Source: Streptomyces orinoci (GTDB lineage Bacteria > Actinomycetota > Actinomycetes > Streptomycetales > Streptomycetaceae). Taken from it: a DNA stretch of 64,000 bases. Positions 8,584 through 17,029 of the stretch are shown here, in pieces. The stretch spans positions 248,001-312,000 of the forward strand of contig NZ_PHNC01000006.1 of assembly GCF_003121295.1 (NCBI RefSeq). Reading direction: 5' to 3'. Below the pieces are notes generated by a model. That model was given only the letters and a program-made list of their open reading frames with translations. It had not been told where the DNA came from and ran no database searches. Both the position numbers and the translations under genes were made by a program. How positions within the stretch are numbered: position 1 is the first letter of the stretch; every line of letters begins with the position of its first letter.

Positions 8584-9459
8584 TCAGCGCTCGCCGATCC
8601 GCGCCCCGCCCCGGTCGCCGTCCGCCGACTCCAGGCTCCAACTGGCCAGCAGCCGCAGCGATTCGGCGGAGGCGGAGCCGGGCTCGGCGTGATAGGTGAC
8701 CAGATGCTGGTCCTGGTCGGCGGGCAGCACCAGGGTCTCGCAGGCCAGGGTGAGCGAGCCCACCACCGGATGCCGCAGCCGCTTGACCCCGAAGCACTTG
8801 TCCCTGACATCATGGGTGGCCCATAGGGTGCCGAACTCGTCGCTCTTCATGGACAGTTCGCCCACCAGCGAGGCCAGCGCCGGATCGTCGGGGTAACAGC
8901 CCGCCTGGCGCCGCAGCAGCGCCACCACATCCGCCGCCTTGCGCTCCCAGTCCAGGAACAGCTCCCGCATGGCGGGGTCCAGGAAGACCTGCCGGGCCAT
9001 ATTGCGGTGCTCCGGCGGCAGCGCCCCGAAGTCGCCCAGCAGCGCGGCGGCCATCCGGTTCCAGCCCAGGATCTCCAGCCGCCGGCCCATCACATAGGCC
9101 GGGACATTCTCCATGGTGTCGATGAGATCGCGCACCGCGGGGCGCAGCCGCTGGGCGGGGGCGCCGGGCTCGGGGCGGGCGGCGGGCCGGGCCAGCCGGT
9201 GCAGATGGCCGCGCTCGGCCGGGGACAGCCGCAGCGCATCGGCTATCGCGTCCAGCACACCGGCCGAGACATTGCGGCCGCGGCCCTGTTCGAGACGGGT
9301 GTAGTAGGCCACGCTGACGCCGGCCAGCTGCGCCAGCTCCTCGCGCCGCAGCCCGGGCACCCGGCGCCGGCCGCCATAGGGCGTGACTTCCACATCCTCC
9401 GGCCGCAGACGGGAGCGACGGGAGCGGAGGAACTCGCTCAGTTCGGTGCGCTGGTCCAT
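8584..9459 (-). CDS. XRE-family regulator with MmyB-like ligand domain
   Basis: The 291-residue protein carries an N-terminal XRE helix-turn-helix (LRREELAQLAGVSVAYYTRLEQGRG, about residues 34-58). A C-terminal MmyB-like PAS-type domain starts at about 110 (VPAYVMGRRLEILGWNRMAAALLGDF). In Streptomyces this family is commonly divergent from short- or medium-chain dehydrogenase genes and controls them, possibly sensing fatty-acid-like ligands. Here the divergent neighbour is a zinc alcohol dehydrogenase, matching that pattern. ATG 9459 is chosen; an upstream extension reads through the shared promoter region and lacks conserved sequence. Direct repeats at 9511-9539 may be its binding sites. Confidence 0.88.
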   Translation of the reverse strand: MDQRTELSEFLRSRRSRLRPEDVEVTPYGGRRRVPGLRREELAQLAGVSVAYYTRLEQGRGRNVSAGVLDAIADALRLSPAERGHLHRLARPAARPEPGAPAQRLRPAVRDLIDTMENVPAYVMGRRLEILGWNRMAAALLGDFGALPPEHRNMARQVFLDPAMRELFLDWERKAADVVALLRRQAGCYPDDPALASLVGELSMKSDEFGTLWATHDVRDKCFGVKRLRHPVVGSLTLACETLVLPADQDQHLVTYHAEPGSASAESLRLLASWSLESADGDRGGARIGER

Positions 9460-9510
9460 GCCCTTCAGTATGCGGGCTGACCTGCGCGGCAAGGTGGTAC
9501 TGCTGGTAGT

Positions 9511-9539
9511 AGGCACCGCGGACCCAGGCACCGCGGACC
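9511..9539. repeat. 14-bp direct repeat in divergent promoter
   Basis: AGGCACCGCGGACC occurs at 9511-9524 and again at 9526-9539, a 15-bp period. It lies between the MmyB-type regulator and the alcohol dehydrogenase, next to TACTGCTGGTAGTA (9499-9512), which has TACT/AGTA ends. Possible regulator binding site. Confidence 0.55.
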
Positions 9540-9592
9540 TAGGCTGAACAGGGTGATGGCTGTGCCCGGCGAACCGCCGGAAGATCGGTGTC

Positions 9593-10645
9593 ATGAAGCA
9601 CACCACTGTCGCCGCCTACGCGGCCCCCGCGCCGGGGGCTCCCCTGGAGAAGACCACCATTGCCCGCCGTGCACCGGGCGCCCATGACGTCGTGATCGAC
9701 ATCCACTACGCCGGCATCTGCCACTCGGACATCCATATGGTGCGCGGCCACTGGGGCGAGAAGCGGTACCCCATCGTCCCGGGCCATGAGATAGCGGGCG
9801 TGGTGGCCGAGGTGGGCCCTGGGGTCACCCGCCATGCGGTGGGCGACCGGGTCGGCGTGGGGTGCCTGGTGGACTCCTGCCGGGAGTGCGAGAACTGCCG
9901 GGCGGGCCTGGAGCAGTACTGCACCGGCGAGCTGGGCATGGTCGGCACCTACGCCGCGACCGGCCGGGACGGGCAGCCCACCCAGGGCGGCTACTCCCGG
10001 CGCATCGTGGTCGATGAGAACTATGTGCTGAGCATCCCCGACGCCCTCCCGCTGGACGCCGCCGCCCCGCTGCTGTGCGCCGGCATCACGCTCTACTCCC
10101 CGCTGGCGCACTGGAAGGCCGGTCCCGGCCAGAAGGTGGCCGTGGTGGGCCTGGGCGGGCTGGGCCACCTCGGAGTGAAGATCGCCCATGCCATGGGTGC
10201 CGAGGTCACCGTGCTCAGCCAGTCGCTGCGCAAGCGGGCGGACGGCCTGCGGCTGGGCGCCGACCACTACCACGCCACCGCCGACCCGGCGACCTTCCGG
10301 GAGCTGGCCGGCCGCTTCGATCTGATTCTCAACACCGTCTCCGCCGACCTGGATCTGGACGCCTATCTGGGCCTGCTGAGGACGGATGGCACCCTGGTCC
10401 AGCTGGGCCTGCCGGAGACGCCCTACGCGCTGTCCGCCTTCGCCCTGCTGCGCGGGCGCCGGTCGCTGGCCGGATCGGCGATGGGCGGCATTCCGGAGAC
10501 CCAGGAGATGCTGGACTTCTGCGCCCGGCATGGCATCACCGCCGAGATCGAGCTGATACCGGCGGATTATGTCAATGAGGCCTATGAGCGCGTGCTGGCC
10601 AGCGACGTGCGCTACCGCTTTGTCATCGACGCCGCCACCATCTGA
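9593..10645 (+). CDS. Zinc-dependent NAD(P) alcohol dehydrogenase (YahK/CAD-like)
   Basis: The 350-residue enzyme belongs to the medium-chain dehydrogenase/reductase family and interconverts aldehydes and alcohols with NAD(P)H. Catalytic-zinc ligands are visible in GICHSDIH (Cys) and PGHEIAG (His-Glu). The structural-zinc lobe has the [15 protein letters not shown] four-cysteine pattern, and the Rossmann nucleotide site is [13 protein letters not shown]. The layout is that of YahK/cinnamyl-alcohol dehydrogenase-like enzymes, usually NADPH-linked aldehyde reductases. ATG 9593 has GGAAGA 8 nt upstream. It is divergent from an MmyB-type regulator that probably controls it. Its stop codon is the first of three TGAs in a 13-bp tandem repeat. 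Confidence 0.93.
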   Translation: MKHTTVAAYAAPAPGAPLEKTTIARRAPGAHDVVIDIHYAGICHSDIHMVRGHWGEKRYPIVPGHEIAGVVAEVGPGVTRHAVGDRVGVGCLVDSCRECENCRAGLEQYCTGELGMVGTYAATGRDGQPTQGGYSRRIVVDENYVLSIPDALPLDAAAPLLCAGITLYSPLAHWKAGPGQKVAVVGLGGLGHLGVKIAHAMGAEVTVLSQSLRKRADGLRLGADHYHATADPATFRELAGRFDLILNTVSADLDLDAYLGLLRTDGTLVQLGLPETPYALSAFALLRGRRSLAGSAMGGIPETQEMLDFCARHGITAEIELIPADYVNEAYERVLASDVRYRFVIDAATI

Positions 10646-10679
10646 CGCCACGATCTGACGCCACAATCTGACGCCACGA
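10641..10679. repeat. 13-bp tandem repeat, three units, carrying stops in all frames
   Basis: TCTGACGCCACGA is repeated at 10641, 10654 and 10667 (middle unit ends CAA). Each unit contains TGA; because 13 is not a multiple of 3, the three stops fall in three different frames. The first is the real stop of the dehydrogenase. Confidence 0.8.
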
Positions 10680-10723
10680 TCCGAGGCGACGGCCCGACAC
10701 GGCGGTCCGACACCGCCGAGAGT

Positions 10724-10763
10724 GCGGCCCCCGGACATCGGAAGGGTTACGTCCGGGGGCCGC
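10724..10763. terminator. Bidirectional hairpin terminator
   Basis: A perfect 13-bp stem (GCGGCCCCCGGAC, 10724-10736, with 10751-10763) and a 14-nt loop lie between the convergent dehydrogenase and protease genes. No clear U tract, as is usual in this GC-rich genome. Confidence 0.75.
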
Positions 10764-10777
10764 GCTCAAGGTGCCGG

Positions 10778-11854
10778 TCAGGGGAGATGGGCTCCCACGG
10801 CCGACAGCGCGTCGGGTACGGGCTGGAAGAAGGTTTCGCCGCCCGAGCTGCAGTCGCCGCTGCCGCCCGAAGTCAGCCCCAGGGCCGCGTCGTTGTCGAA
10901 GAGGGCACCGCCGCTGTCACCGGGCTCGGCGCAGACGGAGGTGTCGATCAGGCCATTGACCGTTCCCTCTTGGTAGTTGACGGTGGCGTTCAGGCCGGTG
11001 ACCTGTCCGCTCTGGACCTGAGTGGTGCTGCCGCTGCGCTGCACCTGCTCGCCCACGGTGGCGTCGGCGGCCCGGCTGATGTTCTGCTGGGTGCCGTCAT
11101 AGAGGTCCACCGCGCTGGGGTGGTCGATGCCCGAGGTGTAGGTGACCAGTGCGTAGTCATGGCCGGGGAAGGTGGAGGTCGTGGTGTGACCGATCTCCCC
11201 GCCGCCCTGGCTGTCGGACCAGGTGTCGGAGATATTGCCGCAGTGACCGGCGGTCAGGAAGGCGGCCTGTCCGTCGTTGGTGGTCACATTGAAACCCAGT
11301 GAACAGCGCGCGCTGGGTGCCCAGATGGCGTCCCCGCCAGCGATATAGGGGCGCAGCTCACCCGAGGTCCGCTTGAGGGTGACCTGGTCGCCGAGCGAGG
11401 CGAGGACCTTGTTCAGCCGGGTCAGCTTGGCGCCCTTGACCGTGCGGTCGGCGGTGACCACCACCTTGTTGCTGCGCGGATCGACGGACCAGGCGGTGCC
11501 GGGGATGGTGGCCTTGGCGGCCAGGGTCCGCCTGGCCGAGGTGAGTTGGGCCGTCGAGTGGCGGACGGTCCTGGGTTCGGCCCCGGCGGCCCGTGCCTTG
11601 GCGGCGCTGGCCGGGTCGAGGACATTGACGACGAGCTTTTTGGTCTTGGCGTCGTAGTACGAGCCCGCGGTGCCCGCGCCCAGCCGGTGCTGGAGCTTCT
11701 GGGCCAGCTGCCCCGCCTGAGCCGATGTCAGGGCGGCCGGGGAGGGCTCGGGGTGGGCGCCTGCGCTCTGTACGCCGAGAGTGGTCGCCGCGAGAACCAC
11801 GGCACCGACGCCGGCGATGGCCGAGCGCCGTCTGGATGTCCGTGCTGCCTTCAC
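10778..11854 (-). CDS. Streptogrisin-type secreted serine protease (S1 family) with propeptide
   Basis: This 358-residue preproprotease has a signal peptide (to about residue 33) and a prodomain with a TKRTSGELRPY end. The mature S1E enzyme starts near residue 171 (IAGGDAIW), as in streptogrisins A/B. The catalytic triad is His204 (TAGHC), Asp233 (HDYALV) and Ser314 (GDSGG); cysteines around 184/205, 308/335 fit the usual disulfides. It should be secreted, autocatalytically processed and act as a broad extracellular protease. The start is GTG 11854, with a perfect AGGAGG 6 nt upstream. It stands alone; a terminator hairpin follows at 10724-10763. Specificity is not assigned. Confidence 0.94.
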   Translation of the reverse strand: MKAARTSRRRSAIAGVGAVVLAATTLGVQSAGAHPEPSPAALTSAQAGQLAQKLQHRLGAGTAGSYYDAKTKKLVVNVLDPASAAKARAAGAEPRTVRHSTAQLTSARRTLAAKATIPGTAWSVDPRSNKVVVTADRTVKGAKLTRLNKVLASLGDQVTLKRTSGELRPYIAGGDAIWAPSARCSLGFNVTTNDGQAAFLTAGHCGNISDTWSDSQGGGEIGHTTTSTFPGHDYALVTYTSGIDHPSAVDLYDGTQQNISRAADATVGEQVQRSGSTTQVQSGQVTGLNATVNYQEGTVNGLIDTSVCAEPGDSGGALFDNDAALGLTSGGSGDCSSGGETFFQPVPDALSAVGAHLP

Positions 11855-12455
11855 TCAGGGCCTCCTGTGAGGGGGGTGTGCCCACCGCCGCCGAAGAGGG
11901 CGATGGGCCCGGAGGACGACTTGGACGGCCACGACCCCAAGCGCACGTCGCGTCCATGCCAAATCGCGGATGAGTATCCCCATCTGACACCGCACTACAC
12001 AAGAAGCGCACCCGAACGGCTCTGAACGACCACCGGGAAATCGACACCCCCGCGCCCCAGCAGCCCGCCCCGTCAACCGCCCGGCGGCTCAAGGGACTTC
12101 GGCCACCGGCATGGGACACCGGCTCTTCCTGGAGGTCCAACGCCCGCGGCCGGCAGGCAATCACCGGTGGCACAAGCCTCCGGCACGCTCCGTCACACAG
12201 GACGTTCCGTCATAAATGGCCGGGACAGGCCCCTCGGTGCCCGGTGCCCGACCGCGAAAGGTTACCGTCATCAGCACCGAACGCGGGCGCCCGGACCCAC
12301 CCGGGGACAGCGCCCGGCTCCGCTGCCTCTACAGTTGCGCGGGCGTGCAACCTTTCGCGGGGTCCCGGCCTCCTTCAGTTGTGTGCCGGCCGTACGCGGC
12401 GGCACATGAGCGCAAGGTTCGCCGGAAGACGGCTCATACGAAAACCGAGGGACAC
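11855..12455. other. Long intergenic region between divergent protease and SEDS genes
   Basis: No convincing gene on either strand. It should contain the protease promoter (minus strand) and the promoter of the SEDS gene (plus strand). The only structured element noticed is a 12-bp inverted repeat at 12252-12360. Confidence 0.6.
12252..12360. promoter_or_regulatory. Widely spaced 12-bp inverted repeat upstream of SEDS gene
   Basis: CCGCGAAAGGTT (12252-12263) is exactly mirrored by AACCTTTCGCGG (12349-12360), 85 nt apart and ending 95 bp before the SEDS start. Two inverted copies could be a looped operator pair. Alternatively they are two divergent promoter elements, since AAC is a common core of ECF sigma -35 boxes. 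Function is inferred only. Confidence 0.5.
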
Positions 12456-13859
12456 ATGGGCGTGGGAGGAAGGGCTGCGGCCCGGATGGCACGGACGGAC
12501 GTGGGGAGGGGACGCAGTGCCGAGCTGCTGATGCTGGGCTTCTCGGTGCTGCTCACGCTGTTCGGCTATGCCTCCGTGGATCTGGCCGCCAAGGGCGAGC
12601 TGCCGGGTGACCTGATCGAGTATGCGATCGGCCTGGTGGCGATGGCCGCGATCTCCAGCGTGGTAACGCGGAGATTCGCCCCGCACGCCGATCCACTGAT
12701 CCTGCCGCTGGCCATCGGGCTGAGCGGGCTGGGTCTGATCCTGATCCATCGCCTGGACCTGGCCAAGCACACCAAGCATCCGGTCATGGAGGCGTCCACC
12801 CAGCTGCTGTGGGACGGCGTCGGCGTGGTGGTCTGCCTGGCGATCGTGATCTTCCTCAAGGACTACCGGCACCTCCAGCGTTACACCTATGTCACGGTGG
12901 CCGGAGCGCTGGCGCTGCTGGTGGCCCCGGCCTTCTCCGGCGCGGACACCCTGGGCGCCAAGCGGTGGATCCAGCTGGGCTTCGCCTCCTTCCAGCCCGG
13001 CGAGTTCGTCCGTATCGCCATGGCGGTGTTCTTCGCCGGATATCTCACCGTGCACAAGGACGCCCTGGCGCTGGCCAGCCGGCGGGTGCTGGGCTTCTAC
13101 CTCCCCCGGGGCCGGCAGTTCGGCCCGATCGCCGTGGTCTGGGTGATCAGCCTCTTTGTCCTGATCTTCGAACGGGACCTGGGCACCGCGCTGATCTTCT
13201 TCGGCCTGTTTGTGATCGTCCTCTATGTGGCCACCGAGCGCGGCAGCTGGGTGATCTCCGGTCTGCTGATGTTCGCCATCGGCGCCGTGGTGGTGGCCTC
13301 CTTCGAGCCCCATGTGCACGGCCGGGTGGCGGCCTGGATGCACCCCTTCGCGGTCTTCGACCACCCCAGCGGCCAGGCGGGCTCCGACCAGCTGGCCAAG
13401 GCCCTGTTCGGCTTCGGCAGCGGCGGGGTGCTGGGCACCGGCCTGGGCAACGGCCGTCCGGACCTGATCGGCTTCGCCGCCAACAGTGACTTCATCCTCA
13501 CCAGCGTGGGCGAGGAACTGGGCCTGGCCGGGATGATGGCCGTCCTGCTGATGTACGCCCTGCTGGTCGAGCGGGGCCTGCGCAGCGCCCTGGACGCCCG
13601 GGACGCCTTCGGCAAGCTGCTGGCCACCGGTCTGGCGGGCGCCCTGGCGCTCCAGGTGTTTGTGGTGGCCGGCGGCGTGACCGGGCTGATCCCGCTCACC
13701 GGCAAGGCGCTGCCCTTCCTCTCCAAGGGCGGTTCCTCGCAGGTCGGAAACTGGATCCTGATCGGACTGCTGCTGAAGATCAGCGACTTCGCCCGCAGGC
13801 CGGACCCGGCGCCGAGCGTGGGCATCGACGACCAGGCGACCCAGCTGATCCGCAGCTGA
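12456..13859 (+). CDS. SEDS-family peptidoglycan glycosyltransferase (FtsW/RodA type)
   Basis: The 467-residue protein has about 12 hydrophobic segments and SEDS landmarks: LGAKRWIQLG, FQPGEFVRIAMAV, ERDLGTALIFFGLFVIVLYVA, SVGEELGLAG and LPFLSKGGSSQ. SEDS proteins polymerise lipid II into glycan strands with a class B PBP partner. No PBP gene is adjacent, so this is not the divisome or elongasome cluster copy, and a role in sporulation or aerial growth is possible. ATG 12456 has GAGGGA 6 nt upstream; an in-frame extension from 12216 runs through the promoter region and is unlikely to be translated. A strong terminator follows at 13877-13912. A second SEDS gene lies at 25289. Confidence 0.9.
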   Translation: MGVGGRAAARMARTDVGRGRSAELLMLGFSVLLTLFGYASVDLAAKGELPGDLIEYAIGLVAMAAISSVVTRRFAPHADPLILPLAIGLSGLGLILIHRLDLAKHTKHPVMEASTQLLWDGVGVVVCLAIVIFLKDYRHLQRYTYVTVAGALALLVAPAFSGADTLGAKRWIQLGFASFQPGEFVRIAMAVFFAGYLTVHKDALALASRRVLGFYLPRGRQFGPIAVVWVISLFVLIFERDLGTALIFFGLFVIVLYVATERGSWVISGLLMFAIGAVVVASFEPHVHGRVAAWMHPFAVFDHPSGQAGSDQLAKALFGFGSGGVLGTGLGNGRPDLIGFAANSDFILTSVGEELGLAGMMAVLLMYALLVERGLRSALDARDAFGKLLATGLAGALALQVFVVAGGVTGLIPLTGKALPFLSKGGSSQVGNWILIGLLLKISDFARRPDPAPSVGIDDQATQLIRS

Positions 13860-13876
13860 GGCGGGCGCGTCAAGGG

Positions 13877-13912
13877 ACGGCGGCCGGACCCCACCCGGGG
13901 TCCGGCCGCCGT
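13877..13912 (+). terminator. Strong hairpin terminator after SEDS gene
   Basis: A perfect 16-bp stem (ACGGCGGCCGGACCCC, 13877-13892, with 13897-13912) closes on an ACCC loop, 17 bp after the stop codon. Confidence 0.85.
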
Positions 13913-14005
13913 CGTGTTCGCCCCCTTGCCGGATTGTTCAACGATCCCTAATCTCTGGGCAGTTGAGGCCGGTACCGCCCGGCTTCCCGCCCTGGTGAGG
14001 TGCCC

Positions 14006-14800
14006 ATGGGAACCACCGCCCCGCCCGCTTCCCTGACCCCGGCCGAGGCCCGCTCCGTCTTCCGGGCCGGCCGGGCCGTACCCACCGCCGGCTGGGCCGA
14101 CGGCCACACCCAGGCCAATCTGGTCGCCGTGCCGGCCGACTGGGCCTATGACGTCCTGCTGTTCGCCCAGCGCAACCCCAAGCCCTGCCCGGTACTGGAC
14201 GTCACCGAGCCCGGCGGAACGTCCACCGTGCTGGCGCCCGGCGCCGATCTGCGCACCGACCTGCCCCGCTACCGCGTCTACCGGGACGGGCGGCTGACCG
14301 AGGAGCCCACCGAGGTCACCGGCCTGTGGCGGGATGATCTGGTGGCCTTTCTCATCGGGTGCAGCTTCACCTTCGAGGCCGCCCTGGGCGCGGCCGGAGT
14401 CCCGCTGCGCCATCTCGAACAGGCCTGCAATGTCCCGATGTTCCGCACCAGCCGGCCCTGCCGTCCCGCCGGGCGGCTGCATGGCCCGCTGGTGGTCTCC
14501 ATGCGTCCGATACCGTCTCAACTGGTCGATACCGCCCATCGGTTGACCGCGCTGATGCCCGGGGTGCACGGCGCTCCGGTGCACACCGGGGACCCCGGCG
14601 AGCTGGGCATCGAGGACCTGGACACACCGGACTTCGGCGATCCGGTGCGTATGCTGCCCGGCGATGTACCGGTCTTCTGGGCCTGTGGCGTCACCCCGCA
14701 GGCCGCCCTGATGGCCTCCGCCCCGCCCTTCGCCATCACCCATGCCCCGGGCCATATGCTGATCACCGACGCCCGGGACGCGGACTACCGGATCGCATGA
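14006..14800 (+). CDS. YcsI/DUF1445-family putative hydro-lyase (D-glutamate cyclase-like)
   Basis: The 264-residue cytoplasmic protein matches the DUF1445 (YcsI) family along its whole length. Features are [16 protein letters not shown] near the N-terminus, [13 protein letters not shown] with the conserved Cys, [22 protein letters not shown] and a C-terminal [14 protein letters not shown]. The related mitochondrial enzyme is a D-glutamate cyclase; the bacterial members are annotated as putative hydro-lyases and their substrate is not settled. I prefer ATG 14006, with GTGAGG 5 nt upstream, over the GTG at 14000. The 3' end overlaps the convergent LysR gene by 16 bp. Confidence 0.85.
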   Translation: MGTTAPPASLTPAEARSVFRAGRAVPTAGWADGHTQANLVAVPADWAYDVLLFAQRNPKPCPVLDVTEPGGTSTVLAPGADLRTDLPRYRVYRDGRLTEEPTEVTGLWRDDLVAFLIGCSFTFEAALGAAGVPLRHLEQACNVPMFRTSRPCRPAGRLHGPLVVSMRPIPSQLVDTAHRLTALMPGVHGAPVHTGDPGELGIEDLDTPDFGDPVRMLPGDVPVFWACGVTPQAALMASAPPFAITHAPGHMLITDARDADYRIA

Positions 14801-15711
14801 TCCAGCGGGCCCTCGGCGATCCGCGGTCCCAGCTCCCTGGCCAGCGCCAGGGCCAGGGCCCGGAAGATCCTCACCTCGGGGTCGCGGTCGGCCGTGCGCA
14901 CCGCTAGATAGCTGCTCTCCCAGGGGGCGTCCAGCACCGGTACGAACAGCGCGCCGGGCCAGGCGTAGTAGCGGGCGAAGGACTTCAGCCCGGAACCCGC
15001 CGCCCGTCCGGTCACCACCCCGGTGAGCACATCCTGCGGGGTCAGCGCGCAGGGCCCGCGGCGGCCGGAGTCCAGGCCGAAGTAGAGGTAATCAGTGAAG
15101 ACCCGCGGGGTGTGCGGCGGCACCCGGAAAAAGGGCAGTGCGGCGACATCGGCCAGCCGGGCACCCTCCTCCCGGGCGTCGGCGAGCGGGGAGCTCTGCG
15201 GCACCACCACAATGCGCTGCTCGGTGGTCAGCACATCGGCGGTGATGCGCTCGTCCTCCGGGGCGGGCCGGACAAAGGCGACGTCCACCCGGTCCCCGGT
15301 CAGCGCGCTGACATGCTCGGTGTAGTCCAATTGCCGTATTTGCACCGGGACTTCGGGGCGGGCCCGGCGGTAGGCGTTGATGGCGGCCGGGGTCAGCTCC
15401 GCCGAGCCATGGCCCATGATGCCCACCCGCAGCGGCCGCACCGGGGCGGGCCCGGCCTCCGCCACCCCGGCCAGATCGTCCAGCGCCGCGTTGGCCGCGG
15501 CCAGCAGGGTACGGGCATGACCCGCCAGCCGTTCCCCGGCCGGCGTCGGGGAGACCGGGCTCCGGTACAGCAGCCGGGTGCCCAGTTCGCTCTCCAGGCG
15601 GCGGATGTGCTGGGTGACGGCGGGCGGGGACAGGAACAGCCGTGCGGCGGCCCGGCCGAAGTGGCCCTCCTCGACCACCGCCAGGAAGGACGACAGCAGG
15701 CGCAGATCCAT
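14785..15711 (-). CDS. LysR-family transcriptional regulator
   Basis: The 308-residue regulator has an N-terminal winged HTH ([39 protein letters not shown]) and a periplasmic-binding-like effector domain from about residue 92 ([15 protein letters not shown]). LysR proteins usually activate a divergent target gene when bound to a co-inducer. Here the divergent gene is an MFS transporter, and a perfect T-N11-A palindrome lies between them (15752-15770). The start at ATG 15711 is the first codon of the conserved [10 protein letters not shown] stretch. The gene overlaps the convergent YcsI-type gene at its 3' end. The inducing metabolite is unknown. Confidence 0.92.
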   Translation of the reverse strand: MDLRLLSSFLAVVEEGHFGRAAARLFLSPPAVTQHIRRLESELGTRLLYRSPVSPTPAGERLAGHARTLLAAANAALDDLAGVAEAGPAPVRPLRVGIMGHGSAELTPAAINAYRRARPEVPVQIRQLDYTEHVSALTGDRVDVAFVRPAPEDERITADVLTTEQRIVVVPQSSPLADAREEGARLADVAALPFFRVPPHTPRVFTDYLYFGLDSGRRGPCALTPQDVLTGVVTGRAAGSGLKSFARYYAWPGALFVPVLDAPWESSYLAVRTADRDPEVRIFRALALALARELGPRIAEGPLDHAIR

Positions 15712-15751
15712 GCCCGCAGCCTAGGCGCGCGGGCGGGCCGCCTCCCAGGGG

Positions 15752-15770
15752 CGTTCACAACTTGTGAACG
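15752..15770. promoter_or_regulatory. Perfect 19-bp LysR-type operator
   Basis: CGTTCACAACTTGTGAACG is a perfect palindrome around C15761 and contains a T-N11-A LysR box (15755-15767). It is centred about 50 bp before the predicted transcription start of the MFS gene, the usual recognition-site position for LysR activation. Confidence 0.85.
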
Positions 15771-15798
15771 CGGGCGGCGCGGCCCCGGCAGCCGGCCC

Positions 15799-15804
15799 TA
15801 CAAC
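15799..15804 (+). promoter_or_regulatory. Predicted -10 box of leaderless MFS transcript
   Basis: TACAAC ends 7 nt before the ATG at 15812, which has no ribosome site. Transcription should therefore start at or next to the A of ATG. No good -35 is seen, fitting an activator-dependent promoter. Confidence 0.55.
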
Positions 15805-15811
15805 TGCCGCC

Positions 15812-17029
15812 ATGAGCACGCTCCTGCGACACCACGCCACCGTTGCCGCTCCTTCCCGACGACGCGACGGGCTGCGCGCGGCCTGGATGATGACGGCCTC
15901 CGGCTGGAGCGCCAACCAGTTCTCCTCCCTGCTGGGCGCCTACCGGAGCCGGCTGGGGCTGACCGAGGCGGCGGTCACCGGCCTGTTCGCCGTCTATGTG
16001 GTCGGGCTGATACCCGGGCTGCTGCTGGGCGGGCCGCTCGCCGACCGGCGCGGCCGCCGCCCGGTGGCGCTGGCCGCGCTGGCCGTCAACCTGCTGTCCA
16101 CCGGGGTGCTGATGGCCGGTCCGGCCGCCACCTGGTGTCTGCTGCCGGGCCGGTTTCTGACCGGGGTGGGGGCGGGGGCCCTGCTGGCCGCGGGCAGCGC
16201 CTGGGTCAAGGAGCTGTCCGCCCCGCCCTATGCCGCCGAGGCGGCTCCCGGAGCGTCGGCCCGCCGGGCGGGGCTCTTTGTCTCCGCGGGCTTCGCCTCC
16301 GGCGGCCTGGCCTCCGCGCTGATCGCCCAGTGGGCCCCGTATCCCATGGTCACCGCCTATCTACCGCACCTGGTGCTGGCGGCCGCGGCCTGGCTGGCCG
16401 CCTTCGGCGCCCCGGAGACCCGCCGTCCGGGCCGGCCGGCCACGGGCCCCTCCGGCCCGGTGGACCGGCGCCGTTTCCGGCGCGCGCTGCTGCCGGTGGC
16501 ACCCTGGGTGTTCGCCGCGCCCACCATCGGCTTTGCCACGCTGCCCGGCCTGGCGCACGGCCTGAACGGCTGGCGTACCGTCTTCGCGGGCCTGGCCACC
16601 GCGGTGGTTCCGGGCGCCGGGCTGCTCGTCCAGCCACTGGCCCGCCGCCTGGTCATCCGGCACCGCCCGGCCACCGCGCTGTCCGGACTGGCCGTCTGTG
16701 CCCTGGGCCTGGCGGTGGCCGTCCCGGCGGCGTCCCTGGGCCGGCCGGTGCTGATCCTGACCGCCGCCGCCCTGCTGGGCCTCGGCTACGGCCTGGTGCT
16801 GGCCTTTGGCCTGACCGAGGTCACCGCCCTGGCCCCGCCCGCCCGGCTGGCCCGGCTCACCTCGCTGTTCTGGACCACCGCCTATCTCGGCATGTTCGCG
16901 CCCTATGCCATCACCCTGCTCTCCGGCACCTTCGCCACGCCCGCCCTGCTGGCGGCGGGCGCGGTCCTGGCGGTGCTGAGCGCCGCCCTCTTCGCAGCGC
17001 TCAACCTCCGTACCGCCGGGCCCCGTTAG
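15812..17029 (+). CDS. MFS transporter (12-TM, single-polypeptide efflux type)
   Basis: This 405-residue membrane protein has about 12 TM segments. Motif A is LLLGGPLADRRGRRPVALAA after TM2, and a shorter related loop (QPLARRLVIRHRPATA) begins the second half. The early WMMTASGWSANQFSSLLGAYRSRLGL is typical of a group of small MFS exporters in actinobacteria. The substrate is unknown. ATG 15812 is chosen although it lacks a ribosome site, because a -10-like box sits 7 nt upstream and suggests a leaderless mRNA. The upstream LysR regulator and the palindrome in the shared promoter point to induced expression. Its TAG stop overlaps the TAA of the convergent oxygenase gene. Confidence 0.85.
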   Translation: MSTLLRHHATVAAPSRRRDGLRAAWMMTASGWSANQFSSLLGAYRSRLGLTEAAVTGLFAVYVVGLIPGLLLGGPLADRRGRRPVALAALAVNLLSTGVLMAGPAATWCLLPGRFLTGVGAGALLAAGSAWVKELSAPPYAAEAAPGASARRAGLFVSAGFASGGLASALIAQWAPYPMVTAYLPHLVLAAAAWLAAFGAPETRRPGRPATGPSGPVDRRRFRRALLPVAPWVFAAPTIGFATLPGLAHGLNGWRTVFAGLATAVVPGAGLLVQPLARRLVIRHRPATALSGLAVCALGLAVAVPAASLGRPVLILTAAALLGLGYGLVLAFGLTEVTALAPPARLARLTSLFWTTAYLGMFAPYAITLLSGTFATPALLAAGAVLAVLSAALFAALNLRTAGPR

